Shown here: one piece after another, positions 26,944 through 43,474 of the stretch | How positions within the stretch are numbered: the first letter of the stretch is position 1 | Layout: every line of letters begins with the position of its first letter | Assembly: GCA_963736355.1 (NCBI GenBank) | Contig: CAVTOO010000002.1 | Location: 1-64,000 of the forward strand | DNA: 64,000 bases | Source of the DNA: CAVTOO01 sp963736355 | Lineage (GTDB): Bacteria > Pseudomonadota > Alphaproteobacteria > Rhizobiales > Xanthobacteraceae | Reading direction: 5' to 3' | The notes under the pieces: model-generated | What the model saw: only the letters and a program-made list of their open reading frames with translations | Told to the model about the DNA's origin: nothing | Database searches by the model: none | Made by a program: the position numbers and the translations under genes

Positions 26944-28262
26944 ATGAACCTTCATCACCTCCTCAACGCCCGCCGCTGCCGCCGGCAAGCCGGTTCGCGT
27001 CGCGCTGATCGGCGCCGGAAAATTCGGCTCGATGTTCCTGTCGCAGGTGCCGCATACGCCGGGACTCGAAGTGCCCGTCATCGTCGATCTCGACCGCGAC
27101 CGCGCCCGCGAAGCCTGCCGCACCGTCGGCTGGGATGAGGCGCGGATCGCGCGAACCGCCTTCACCGACGACGGCGTGCGCGCGATTGCCGGCGGCGCGA
27201 TGGACGTCGTCGTGGAGGCGACCGGCAATCCCGCCGTCGGCATCCGGCATGCCCGCGCCGCGATCGCGGCCGGCAAGCATATCGTCATGGTCAATGTCGA
27301 GGCCGACGTGCTGGCCGGCCCGCTACTGGCCGAGGAAGCGCGCAAGGCCGGCGTGGTCTATTCGCTGGCCTATGGCGACCAGCCGGCGCTGACCGCCGAG
27401 ATGGTGGACTGGGCGCGCGCCACCGGCTTTCGCGTCGTCGCCGCCGGCAAGGGCACCAAATATCTGCCGGCCTATCACGACGTGACGCCGGACGGCGTCT
27501 GGAGCCATTACGGGCTGACCGCCGGCGAGGCGCAATCGGCCGGCATGAACCCGCAGATGTTCAACTCGTTTCTCGACGGCACCAAATCCGCGATCGAGAT
27601 GGCGGCGATCGCCAATGCCACGCGGACTCGACGTGCCCGGCGGACGGCTTGCTGTTTCCGCCCTGCGGCGTCGACGATCTGCCGCATGTGATGCGGCCGC
27701 GCGACAAAGGCGGCGTGCTGGAGAAGGCCGGCATGGTCGAGGTGGTGTCGTCGCTGGAGCGCGACGGCCGGCCGGTGTTCCGCGATCTGCGCTGGGGCGT
27801 CTATGTCGTGCTGGAAGCGCCGAACGATTACGCCGCCGATTGCTTCAGGCAATACGGCCTGAAGACCGATGCCATCGGGCCGCTATGCGGCGATGTACAA
27901 GCCGTATCATCTGATCGGGCTCGAGCTGAACATCTCGATCCTGTCGGCGGCGCTGCGCGACGAGCCGACCGGGCAGCCGCACGATTTTCGCGGCGACGTC
28001 GCCGCGGTCGCCAAGCGCGATCTGCGCGCCGGCGAAATGCTCGACGGCGAAGGCGGCTACACGGTGTGGGGCAAACTGATGCCGGCCGCCGCCAGCCTCA
28101 CGGCCGGCGCGCTGCCGATCGGACTCGCGCATCGCGTCAAGCTGAAGAACGACGTCGCCCACGGCGCGGTGGTGCGCTGGAGCGATGTCGAGATCGACGC
28201 AGACAACGACACCATCAAGACGCGCCGGGCGATGGAAGCGACGTTTTCGCACGGCGATGATC
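26944..28262 (+). CDS. NAD(P)-dependent oxidoreductase with SAF domain, frameshifted
   Basis: About 435 residues. The Rossmann start is RVALIGAGKFGSMFLSQVPH, followed by DVVVEATGNPAVGIRHARAA and HIVMVNVEADVLAGPLLAEE, the pattern of homoserine-dehydrogenase-like enzymes. The C-terminal third has KRDLRAGEMLDGEGGYTVWG and PIGLAHRVKLKNDVAHGAVV, an SAF domain. Such proteins are often mislabelled as FlgA-like. Indels near 26970, 27620 and 27885. The C-terminal stop is uncertain: the frame runs on to 28405, but an extra T near 28246 would give a stop at about 28262. Substrate likely a sugar acid or hydroxy acid; unknown. Confidence 0.7.
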
Positions 28263-28631
28263 GGGCGCCGTGCATTGACGCGCGGACATTTCATCGCCCT
28301 GCGCTGCGGTCAGCCGTGCGAGCGCTCGCGTGCGGATTAGCGATGCGGCATTCCCAGTGCTGCCAGCTCCACGCATGCCGGCGTCTCTTCGCAACTGCGT
28401 CGTAAGGCATGCAAGCGGAGCGACGCCCTTGATTCTCGGGAACCAATTCGTCATCCTGCCCGCGGTCCGGGATTGTCGGATTTGATCGCATCGAACACCA
28501 AGGGCTTTGGTTTCAGGTCCACATTCCGGAACAACAATCCAACGTCGGCCGTCGGCGAACCAAAGAAGACGACAATCAAGATCGTTGTCCCTCGTCGATA
28601 ACGCGACATAAAAACATAGAGGAGGAAGCGC

Positions 28632-29725
28632 ATGAAGCGTCGTGAATTTCTGAAGGTCGGCGGCGTCGGTCTCGCCGCGAGCGCGGTTGCAGCACCCGCG
28701 ATCGCACAATCGATGCCTGAAATTAAGTGGCGGCTCGCGGCCAGCTGGCCGAAGTCGCTCGATACGCTGTACGGCGGCTGCGAATTTTTCGTCAAGCGCG
28801 TCGCCGAAATCACCGACAACAAATTCCAGATTCAGCCGTTCGCCGCCGGCGAAATCGTCCCGGGTCTGCAGGTGCTCGACGCCGTGCTCGAACGGCACCG
28901 TCGAGATGGGCAACACGGCGCTCTACTATTACTGGGGCAAGAATCCGGCCTTCACCTTCGGCACCTCGCTGCCGTTCGGGCTCAACACGCGCCAGCACAT
29001 GTCGTGGATGCTGTTCGGCGGCGGCATGGACATGCTCAACGACCTGCTGAAGGAATATAACTGCGTCGGCGTTCCGACCGGCAGCACCGGCGCGCAGATG
29101 GGCGGCTGGTTCCGCAAGGAGATCAAGTCGACCGAGGATTTCAAGGGCCTGAAATTCCGCGTCGGCGGATTTCGCCGGCACCATCATCGCCAAGGTCGGC
29201 GGCGTGCCGCAGCAGATCGCGGCGGGCGACATCTATCCGGCGCTGGAAAAAGGCACCATCGACGCGGCCGAGTGGGTCGGCCCCTATGACGACGAGAAGC
29301 TCGGCTTCGTGAAGGTGGCGAAGTATTACTACTATCCGGGCTGGTGGGAAGGCACCGGCCAGGGCCACAACATCATGAACCTGGAAAAGTGGAACGCGCT
29401 GCCGAAGCACTATCAGGCGGCGATCGACCACGCGCTTCGTACGATACGTTCACCTGGGTCACCGGCAAATACGACTACGTCAATCCGCCGGCGCTGAAGC
29501 GGCTGCTGGCGTCGGGCGCGATCCTGAAGCCGTTCCCGCAGGAAGTGCTGGAGACCTGCTACAAGGCCGCCAACGAGATCTATGCGGATCTGTCGAAGAC
29601 CAATCCGCACTTCGGCAAGATGTACACCAGCCTGGCGGCGTTCCGCAGCGAATTCGCTGGCCTGGATGCAGGTGGCCGAACTGAGCTTCGACAGCTTCAT
29701 GATGCGGATGCGCACCCGCACCTAG
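28632..29725 (+). CDS. TRAP transporter binding protein with Tat signal, four frameshifts
   Basis: About 364 residues. The start MKRREFLKVGGVGLAASAVA is a twin-arginine signal (RREFLK) with cleavage near AIAQS. Then IKWRLAASWPKSLDTLYGGC, VPTGSTGAQMGGWFRKEIKS and AAEWVGPYDDEKLGF, the pattern of the DctP family that includes 2-oxo-acid binding TakP-like proteins. Indels near 28893, 29168, 29440 and 29660. No DctQM genes follow, so it must use permeases elsewhere, or the operon is truncated in this window. A strong terminator follows. Ligand probably a keto acid (inference). Confidence 0.8.
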
Positions 29726-29785
29726 AGATCGGTCAGGCCCGGCGAATCATCGAGGCCCGGAGGCTTCGTCTGACCGACATCGACG

Positions 29786-29816
29786 AAAAGCCCCGGAGAA
29801 TTCTCCGGGGCTTTTT
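29786..29816. terminator. Bidirectional terminator
   Basis: AAAAGCCCCGGAGAA-TTCTCCGGGGCTTTTT is a perfect hairpin with T-runs on both strands, between the convergent TRAP protein gene and the small secreted protein gene. Confidence 0.85.
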
Positions 29817-29830
29817 GCTTGATCGATCGT

Positions 29831-30442
29831 CTATTCCTCGTCGTCGCCGAGCGCGTCGGCGAGCTTGTCGTAATATTTGGCGACGAGATCGATGTTGCCC
29901 TTGTTCTCGATCGCCGGCGGCCGGCGACTTCAGCGCGTCGTTGAGATCGGCGAGCGCTTCCTTCTTGTCCTTGGCCGACATCTTCTTGTCGGCCTGGACC
30001 TGGGCGATCTGCGCCTTGATGACGGCTTCGGCGCCGACATATTTCTTGGTCGCCGGATCGAAGCCGCCGAGCACCAGGCTGATGTTGTCGATGACGTCGT
30101 TGTATTCGTCGTAGCTGGCAAAGCCGTTCTTCTTGGCGACGCCGTCGAGCTGCGCGATGATCTTCGGATCCGGCTTGGCGTTCTCCGGCAGCTTCTCGGT
30201 GATCGCGTCCATGTCCTTGGCGGCCGCCAGCACGCCCTCGATCTGCTTTTCGGTCAGCGCGATCTGCTTGACGGCGGGAGCTTCCGGCGCCGGCGGCGGC
30301 GCGGCCTGCGGGCCGGCGCCGTCTGCTTCGGCGGCGCCTGCTTGGCCTGCGCCAGCGCGTCGCTGCTGGAAATGACGGCCATCGAGACCGCGAGGCAGGC
30401 GATGCTCAACGCGGCGGCGACGGGACGAACGAACTCACGCAT
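29831..30442 (-). CDS. Secreted hypothetical protein, two frameshifts
   Basis: About 204 residues. MREFVRPVAAALSIACLAVS with cleavage near ALA-QAK is a signal peptide, followed by a proline/alanine-rich linker. The mature part is helical: VKQIALTEKQIEGVLAAAKD, LDGVAKKNGFASYDEYNDVI, AEAVIKAQIAQVQADKKMSA and KEALADLNDALKSPA. It ends ADALGDDEE. Indels near 29925 and 30325. Bradyrhizobia have proteins of this type with no known role. Probably periplasmic. Confidence 0.6.
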
Positions 30443-30591
30443 GGAAGTCTCCTCGGTTGGACGGTCTCGATAGGTCAGGGGCGATCTGCGGACGGTTCAA
30501 ACGGCTCACGCGCAAATCTGGCGGCAAATGATGGCTGAAAGAAATCAGCATGGCCGCGCAGCGTCCGGCTCGACGAGACACTCCAAACGAA

Positions 30592-30625
30592 AAAACGCCG
30601 CCTCCCCGAGGGGAAGCGGCGTTTT
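30592..30625 (-). terminator. Terminator of the rRNA operon
   Basis: On the minus strand AACGCCGCTTCCCC-TCGG-GGAGGCGGCG runs into TTTTTT. It lies 45 bp past the 5S gene. Confidence 0.85.
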
Positions 30626-30668
30626 GTTCGATCATGACACGTAAAGAGGAATTGCTTTGTCCTTGGCA

Positions 30669-30786
30669 GGCCTGGCAGCGACCTACTCTCCCAGGGCTTA
30701 AGCCATAGTACCATTGGCGCTGAGGAGTTTAACGGCCGAGTTCGGGATGGGATCGGGTTCAAGCTCCTCGCTAGAACCACCAGGCC
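30669..30786 (-). rRNA. rrf: 5S ribosomal RNA
   Basis: The 118-nt sequence read from the minus strand begins GGCCTGGTGGTTCTAGCGAG and ends GGTCGCTGCCAGGCC, with the paired ends of helix 1 and the conserved GATCCCATCCCGAACTCGG loop. It is the last gene of the operon; unlike in several relatives no tRNA-fMet follows. Confidence 0.95.
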
Positions 30787-30895
30787 GGCGAAGGACAAAG
30801 ATACGAAGCAAGCTGTTTGGTCTTGCAATCGTCATGATCGCAACGTCATGCGGATCATCATGACGGCTCGTCTATGGACACTGAAAATGAGAGCA

Positions 30896-33755
<2,860 letters not shown>

Positions 33756-34131
33756 TCATTATCAATGTCCACACACTCGGCAGAATGTTGTCAATCGCCG
33801 CATAACGCGCACCCTCGATGAATGCTGCACGCGGCCGCGGACACTGATTAGAAAGACCAGCTTGCTTCGTAAGATCAACCCGATAGTGAGGCGGTCAAGC
33901 TTCACCAACAAGGATCATTTACCGCACAATCATCATCGCGATGATCGGGCGCCGAAATGATCCTGGAGATAATGAATGGGTGCCGCGAATTGCTTCGCAG
34001 ATCCCAAACTCGGATCGATCTCCTCTTTACGATGTCAGAAATCCCGCACCCGCATCCGCACGGACGCAACGATGCGAAGTGATGTTTCGCGGACGATATT
34101 TCGAGTGACTCATCGTTCTCGATCAACCATC
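33756..34131 (-). other. Spacer between 23S and tRNA-Ala
   Basis: 376 bp without a gene. It would contain half of the 23S processing stem (GCTTGCTTCG/CGAAGCAAGC-type complementarity is seen with AAGCAAGCTGTT at 30807-30818). Confidence 0.6.
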
Positions 34132-34207
34132 TGGTGGAGCCAGACGGGATCGAACCGACGACCTCATGCTTGCAAAGCACGCGCTCTCCCAGCTGAGCTA
34201 TGGCCCC
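34132..34207 (-). tRNA. tRNA-Ala (TGC)
   Basis: 76 nt on the minus strand: starts GGGGCCATAGCTCAGCTGG, anticodon loop CTTTGCAAG, ends TCTGGCTCCACCA with encoded CCA. Standard rRNA-spacer alanine tRNA. Confidence 0.95.
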
Positions 34208-34267
34208 GTACCAGAAGACGAATGACTTGAGCGCAACTCTGAAGAGTCAGACTGCGCTCGATCAAAG

Positions 34268-34344
34268 TGGTGGGCCTGGGAAGACTTGAACTTCCGACCT
34301 CACGCTTATCAAGCGCGCGCTCTAACCAACTGAGCTACAAGCCC
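34268..34344 (-). tRNA. tRNA-Ile (GAT)
   Basis: 77 nt on the minus strand: starts GGGCTTGTAGCTCAGTTGG, anticodon loop CTTGATAAG, ends CCCAGGCCCACCA with encoded CCA. Standard rRNA-spacer isoleucine tRNA, 60 bp before tRNA-Ala. Confidence 0.95.
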
Positions 34345-34546
34345 CTAACACGAGGAGCATGCTCGCGCGCAACGGCTAACGCCAATGCATCGCACAAGCG
34401 CAGCCCCTGGCGCGTGTTCGTCCGCGAAGAAAGAGAAACGAAGACGGCGAAATCCCGCCAATGGAGCTCAACAATCCTGACAATTGTTGGCCCCTGATGT
34501 TTCTAAAACGATCCGATAGAACAGAGCGAAGCTGATCTGAAGGATC

Positions 34547-36045
<1,499 letters not shown>

Positions 36046-36438
36046 GGACTTGAAACTTTAAACCGGCTGATCACAACGTTTGACGAGGTCCCACCATATT
36101 TATCGCCTGCACGATTCACATCGCGCTGACGACGATGGTGTAACCTTTAAACGTGTACCGCCGAAGTCTTTCGTCCAGCCTCAACACCATGAAAACCGAA
36201 GTTCTCTCCGCGAAGCAGACCCGCAAGGACTCCGCCGTCCACGTTTCTCTTTCTTCATCTTCACTTGTCAAACAGCCCGGCGCCGGAGCGCCTCTCCCGT
36301 AAGGGAGCCTTCATATAAAGCCTTCACTCGACGACGAATTACAACCGACAACTATCGGTTGCTGATTCACTCATCTCAGTGAGGAGCTTCACAGGCGCGC
36401 CATCACGCCGAAAGGCATCGGCGCGCCCAGTGGCCGGT
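36046..36438 (-). other. Leader of the rRNA operon
   Basis: About 390 bp between the promoter and the 16S 5' end, with no gene. It should hold antitermination and RNase III processing sites; I do not single them out. Confidence 0.5.
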
Positions 36439-36467
36439 TTATAAGCCTCGCCCCGGTTCGTTGTCAA
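36439..36467 (-). promoter_or_regulatory. rRNA operon promoter
   Basis: On the minus strand TTGACA, then 17 bp, then TTATAA: a perfect -35, ideal spacing and near-consensus -10, about 390 bp upstream of the 16S. This is the best sigma70-type promoter in the window. Confidence 0.8.
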
Positions 36468-36897
36468 CGGCCGATTTTGAAAAATCGAGCATCCGACAAC
36501 AAAATTGGAAAACGCGAGAAGAGCCCGTTTTTAAAGGCTTGGGCCGCACTCCAGCCACATTTGTCAGCCGAGTTATACATATAGAACGCTTCGATTGAGT
36601 CTCAAGTCCAGCTCATAACTTGCCATCTGACCTGAACCTGGGGCTTCCGGGGCGCGACTGATCAGAAAGCCGCTTGTATCAAGGCCTTTTGGCTTTTCCG
36701 ATTGAGCAGCAGGACTGAAATTAACGGTTCGGACCGGTTTTGACCTTCTGGAGACAGGCGGGATTGACCTTAAGCCGGGCGGTTAGCATGTTGCGGCCTC
36801 TCCAGCGGGCTTCTTTCCCGTTGGGGCAAGACTGCAAGTCACGGTGCCAGACGCCTGCGGGGGAGCTGGTATCCGGGGAATGGTGGGGGAAGACGGT
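36468..36897. other. Intergenic region upstream of rRNA promoter and M23 peptidase
   Basis: 430 bp without a convincing gene. It holds the rRNA upstream region and the promoter of the peptidase gene, which I could not place. An open frame from GTG 36844 joins the peptidase frame but lacks a ribosome-binding site. Confidence 0.45.
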
Positions 36898-38943
36898 TTG
36901 AATCACGGCACGTCGCGCGGCGGCTCAAAAACCGACGCCGGGATCATTGATCTCGGCCACGAACCCCCGCTTTCGGTGGACGGTTCGGAGGCTGGCGTCA
37001 TCGATCGCCGCCGGATTTCTGTCCAATGGTTTAGCGGAACGATTCTGACCGGGTTGTGCGGCGCGGCTTTGATCGGCGGTGCCGTTTTCACGTCGCTCGA
37101 CGGCGAGACGACCTTCGCCACTGTGGCCGAACGCGCCGAAGCAGCGTTGCGGGGCTCCGTCGGCTCCAACGAGCGCGGCTCCACCATCCGCAAGGCCGAT
37201 CGCCTGCCGCCGCCGAACGAATCCGCTTCAGCCCGCCAGATCATTCGCGTCTCGACCGCGACGCGCCTTGGCAATCGCGAAGTCATGCGCGTACGCCCCT
37301 TCATCCGTGTCGCCGGCAATCTGTCGCTCGTGAGCAGCGACCTCGCCGCACGTATTCCGCCGTTCAATGCGCAGCGCCTTCTGACCGACGTCGGCAGCGC
37401 CGTGGCGTCGTCCGACGAGGCCCAGGCCGCAACGGCGGATCCGGACGCCGAGGTGTCCTTCGTCACGCGCGATCTCGCATCGATCCTCCCGCGCACGAAA
37501 ATCGCCGGCAATCTTTCGCTCGAGAATATCGAGATGAGCGTGCGCGAGGCCACCAACTGGCGCGGCAATGACGGCGGCGGCGGTGTGCGCTACGCGGTCG
37601 CGAGCATCGCGCCGGGCCTGACGCAGCCCAACGCAAATGGCGGGCTGCGGATGTCGTATGCCAATGAAGGCAAGATTGATCCTTACGCCGGTTTCGAAGC
37701 GCGCATCGTTCCCGAGAACGTCACGATGCTGCCGAAGATGACCAAGGACGAAGCCGCCAATGTCACGGCGTCGAACGAGCGTCACATCACCGCGAAGAAG
37801 GGCGATACGCTGCTCTCCGTACTGCGCGACCAGGGCGCGACCGCCGAGGAAATGCGCGCGATTATTTCGGCGCTTAACCTGCCGGGCCGCGACGGCGCGC
37901 TGAAGGAAGGCCAGAAGCTGCGCATTCTGATGGCCGCTTCGGCGCCGGGCAAACGCCTGCAGCCCGTGCGCGTCATCGTCGGCAACGACACGACGACCGA
38001 AGCCATCATCGCGCTGTCGGATCTCGGCCGATATGTCTCCGTGGATGTCGCAAGCTTCAATGCCTCGACCGAAACCGCCAGCAACGCGGCCGACGACGAG
38101 GACGACGACGAGCGCGGCGGTATTCGTCTCTACGACAGCATCTACGAGACGGCGATGCGCGACAAAGTCCCGATGCCGATTATCGAGGACATGATCCGCA
38201 TCTATTCCTACGACGTCGATTTCCAGCGCCGCGTCCAGCCGGGTGACTCGTTCGAGGTTTTCTACGCCGGCGACGACGAAACGCCGGGCGCCTCGGCCGA
38301 CGCCAAAAGCGAAGTTTTATTTGCCGCGCTCACCATCGACGGCGAGACAAAGCGCTACTTCCGCTACCAGACGCCGGATGACTCGGTCGTCGATTACTAT
38401 GACGAAACCGGCAAGAGCGCGAAGAAGTTCCTGGTCCGCAAGCCGGTCAACAACGGCATCCTGCGCTCCGCCTTCGGCGGACGACGCCATCCGATCCTCG
38501 GCTATACCCGCGCTCATACCGGCGTTGACTGGGCTGCCCCGTTCGGCACGCCGATCTTTGCCTCGGGCAATGGCAGCGTCGAGCGTGTCGGCTGGGAAGG
38601 CGGCTACGGCAAGTTCGTCCTGATCAAGCATCCCAATGGCTACGAGACCGCCTACGGCCATATGACCGCCTATGCCAAGGGCATCGAGCCCGGCAAGAGC
38701 GTGCGACAGGGCCAGATCATCGGCTTCGTCGGCTCCACGGGTCTGTCGACCGGCCCGCACGTTCACTACGAAATCCGCGTCAACGGCCGCTTCGTCGATC
38801 CCATGCGTATTCGCCTGCCGCGCGGGCGTTCGCTGGAGGGGCAAATGCTGGCGACCTTCGAAACCGAACGCGATCGCCTGCAGGGCATGATGACGCAAAC
38901 CGGCGGACGCGTGGCGCAAAACGCGCCGGCGGCGACGCGCTAA
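36898..38943 (+). CDS. M23-family murein endopeptidase with N-terminal membrane anchor
   Basis: About 681 residues. I prefer TTG 36898 (after GGGGGAAG) to GTG 36844, which has no Shine-Dalgarno. A single membrane segment (TILTGLCGAALIGGAVF) anchors a periplasmic protein. A LysM/OapA-like region is at HITAKKGDTLLSVLRDQGAT, and the C-terminal M23 domain begins at GILRSAFGGRRHPILGYTRA. Metal-binding motifs HTGVDW and HVHYEIRVNG with GYGKFVLIKHPNGYETAYGH between are complete, so it should be an active glycyl-type peptidoglycan hydrolase. Acts in cell-wall growth or division. Ends before a strong bidirectional terminator. Intact. Confidence 0.9.
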   Translation: MNHGTSRGGSKTDAGIIDLGHEPPLSVDGSEAGVIDRRRISVQWFSGTILTGLCGAALIGGAVFTSLDGETTFATVAERAEAALRGSVGSNERGSTIRKADRLPPPNESASARQIIRVSTATRLGNREVMRVRPFIRVAGNLSLVSSDLAARIPPFNAQRLLTDVGSAVASSDEAQAATADPDAEVSFVTRDLASILPRTKIAGNLSLENIEMSVREATNWRGNDGGGGVRYAVASIAPGLTQPNANGGLRMSYANEGKIDPYAGFEARIVPENVTMLPKMTKDEAANVTASNERHITAKKGDTLLSVLRDQGATAEEMRAIISALNLPGRDGALKEGQKLRILMAASAPGKRLQPVRVIVGNDTTTEAIIALSDLGRYVSVDVASFNASTETASNAADDEDDDERGGIRLYDSIYETAMRDKVPMPIIEDMIRIYSYDVDFQRRVQPGDSFEVFYAGDDETPGASADAKSEVLFAALTIDGETKRYFRYQTPDDSVVDYYDETGKSAKKFLVRKPVNNGILRSAFGGRRHPILGYTRAHTGVDWAAPFGTPIFASGNGSVERVGWEGGYGKFVLIKHPNGYETAYGHMTAYAKGIEPGKSVRQGQIIGFVGSTGLSTGPHVHYEIRVNGRFVDPMRIRLPRGRSLEGQMLATFETERDRLQGMMTQTGGRVAQNAPAATR

Positions 38944-38957
38944 CAATCGTCACGGAT

Positions 38958-39003
38958 AAAAAAAAGCGGGCCGGAGAGATCATCTCCGGCCCGCTTTTTA
39001 TTT
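38958..39003. terminator. Bidirectional terminator
   Basis: AAAAAAAAGCGGGCCGGAGA-GATC-TCTCCGGCCCGCTTTTT-type hairpin with runs on both sides, between the convergent M23 peptidase and clpB genes. Confidence 0.9.
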
Positions 39004-39018
39004 GGGTGTTTTTGGGTG

Positions 39019-41611
<2,593 letters not shown>

Positions 41612-41624
41612 TGGAGCCCCTGTT

Positions 41625-41673
41625 GCGCATTTTCCGGTTAAGTGGAAACCGGTTAGCCGCAAGAAAATGCGCC
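41625..41673. repeat. Palindromic repeat, ACCGGT-CCACTT family
   Basis: Outer arms GCGCATTTTC and GAAAATGCGC around a conserved core (minus strand AACCGGTTTCCACTTAACCG). Lies just upstream of clpB. Same core as elements at 41684, 50548 and 60394. Confidence 0.75.
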
Positions 41674-41683
41674 ATTTAAAAGT

Positions 41684-41732
41684 AGCGCGTGTCCTTGTCG
41701 CAAAACCGGTGCCCACTTTTGCGGGACACGCG
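41684..41732. repeat. Palindromic repeat, ACCGGT-CCACTT family, variant arms
   Basis: GCGCGTGTCC and GGGACACGCGC are the arms; the centre is AAAACCGGTGCCCACTTTTG. The core is kept while the arms differ from the neighbouring element, showing that arms and core vary independently. Confidence 0.7.
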
Positions 41733-41834
41733 CGTTGCCTGCCCCGCATGCCTCGAAAGCACATGCAGGGCATCTTTATGGGATTCCGCCGCATTGACGC
41801 CGGTCAACGGCGCGCCCTGTGGCGGTTGTCTGCC

Positions 41835-41880
41835 CCACAATGTGGGAGTGCGCCGGCCCTTGTGGAAGGGGGTGCTTCAC
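41835..41880 (-). promoter_or_regulatory. Possible heat-shock promoter of clpB
   Basis: Minus strand CTTCCA, 16-18 bp, CCCACATT, about 230 bp before clpB. It faintly resembles alphaproteobacterial RpoH sites (CTTG-N17-CCCATAT). Weak. Confidence 0.25.
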
Positions 41881-41928
41881 ATTTTCGTTAATGCTGGCAG
41901 GCCGGCAGCCGTCCCGTTAGAAAAGGAT

Positions 41929-42675
41929 ATGACCGACGCCAGCCTCCGCAGCATCTATCGCTACCCCGTTAAGGGGCTGTCCCCCGAGCCGATGCCCCGC
42001 GTCAGGCTCACCCCCGGTGCAACGCTGCCCGCCGACCGGGCCTACGCCATCGAAAACGGCCCCTCGGGCTTCGACCCGGCCGCCCCGAGCTACGAGCCGA
42101 AGATCAAGTTTCTGATGCTGATGCGCGACGAAAAACTCGCCGCGCTGCGGACCCGTTACGACGACGCCAGCCGGACCCTGACCGTGCACCATGACGGCCA
42201 CGAGATCGCAGGCGATCTCGGCACCACGGAGGGCCGCGCCGCCATCGAAGCGTTTTTCGCGAGCTACAGCGCCGACGATCTGCGCGGACCGCCGAAGGTG
42301 CTGACGTCGCCCGGCCATTCGTTTTCGGATGTCGCGAAGAAGGTCGTCTCGATCATCAACCTGGAAAGCGTCGCGGCACTCGAAGGCGTTATCGGCAGGC
42401 CCATCGACCCGCTGCGCTTTCGCGGCAATCTCCACGTCACGGGCTGGCCGGCCTGGTATGAACTGGATCAGGTCGGGCGCGAGATCACGATCGGCGATAC
42501 GCGGCTCAAGATCGTCAAGCGCATCCAGCGCTGCGCGGCGACCAATGTCGATCCGACGACGGCCGAACGCGACATGAATATTCCGAAGACGCTGATGCAG
42601 ACCTACGGTCACGCGGACTGCGGCATTTACGCGGAGGTGATTCCGGCGGTGAGATTGCCGTGGGCGACAGTCTGA
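41929..42675 (+). CDS. MOSC domain-containing protein
   Basis: 248 residues, intact; ATG 41929 after AAAAGGAT. N-terminal MOSC_N barrel: LRSIYRYPVKGLSPEPMPRV, LTPGATLPADRAYAIEN. The MOSC domain (about 130-240) has IDPLRFRGNLHVTGWPAWYE, IKRIQRCAATNVDPTTAERD with the conserved Cys of the molybdenum-cofactor sulfurase C-terminal family. Such proteins carry sulfur or reduce N-hydroxylated compounds with molybdenum cofactor. Stands alone, divergent from clpB. Confidence 0.85.
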   Translation: MTDASLRSIYRYPVKGLSPEPMPRVRLTPGATLPADRAYAIENGPSGFDPAAPSYEPKIKFLMLMRDEKLAALRTRYDDASRTLTVHHDGHEIAGDLGTTEGRAAIEAFFASYSADDLRGPPKVLTSPGHSFSDVAKKVVSIINLESVAALEGVIGRPIDPLRFRGNLHVTGWPAWYELDQVGREITIGDTRLKIVKRIQRCAATNVDPTTAERDMNIPKTLMQTYGHADCGIYAEVIPAVRLPWATV

Positions 42676-43474
42676 AATTTTCGCAGCCGCAACTGATCTA
42701 GAACTTTCGGAAATATCCGCTGCAGAGATCTGGATTGATGGGATTTTTAACGTCGCGCCGACATGATCCGCTTCACGGATATTGATTGATGGGATTTTTC
42801 ACATCGGCTGCCGACAACAGCGAAAGATAGAGCAGATACTTGCGCAAGTTTCCGGGGCCGGTGACGCTCCATCCTTCGCGAACAAATTTGTTCTGATGAC
42901 ATTGTCAAGCGCCTTAAGTCGGGCTGTTCCTACGCGAACGGGCTTCTGCAACTTCAGCAGTCAATTTGGCGGCTTTCTCGGAAACCACCGCTATCTGATC
43001 GTTTCGGGAAACGCCGGTGCATTGACAGCTTTGCGCTCCGAATTGTGGATTGTGTCTGTTACCCTGCCGTGCCTGTTCAAGCATCGGCTTACGTCAAGCG
43101 GCGACCAACTCGCTCGAGGTAACGAGTATCGTTATTTTGCGCGAAATCGAGATATCCGACAGCTCGAAGAGGCGTTACCGTTCGCCGGTCAAAGAACTGG
43201 CGATCTACTGGTTCGAATCCGTCGGCGACCAGAGGTGAATTTTTCCGCTTTTCGACGCCCGGACGTCGTACCCGAAGGCGAGATCGAGAACGCGCAATCG
43301 CGCGCGCTATCTTGCGCGCGTCCATCTGGCGAACGGCGATATCGCTCACGCAAATGTGGCTCTCCAGCAGAACTCATGATATGCGCGCTGAGAACGGGAT
43401 ACGCGCTGTAAAGGGGAAGAAGCCCCTCACCCGCCGCCTGCATCATACGCAGGCTGGATCAGCTTCGGCAGGCG
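42676..43474. other. Long intergenic region, no supported gene
   Basis: About 800 bp. Two copies of ATTGATGGGATTTTT (42734-42748 and 42783-42797), 49 bp apart, flank GTCGCGCCGACATGATCCGC, a small direct duplication. Open frames here lack codon structure or known motifs. A TGGTTCGAATCC segment at 43211 resembles a tRNA T-loop, but the stem does not pair. It could be a decayed gene region. Confidence 0.4.

Noticed and set aside
43178..43232. tRNA-like 3' end (TGGTTCGAATCC ... GGCGACCA)
   Set aside because: The flanks of the T-loop do not pair and no matching acceptor or anticodon arm exists upstream.
42782..43411. Open frame of 209 codons on the plus strand
   Set aside because: No motif, no ribosome-binding site, mixed composition, and it runs into the repeat region; it looks like chance.
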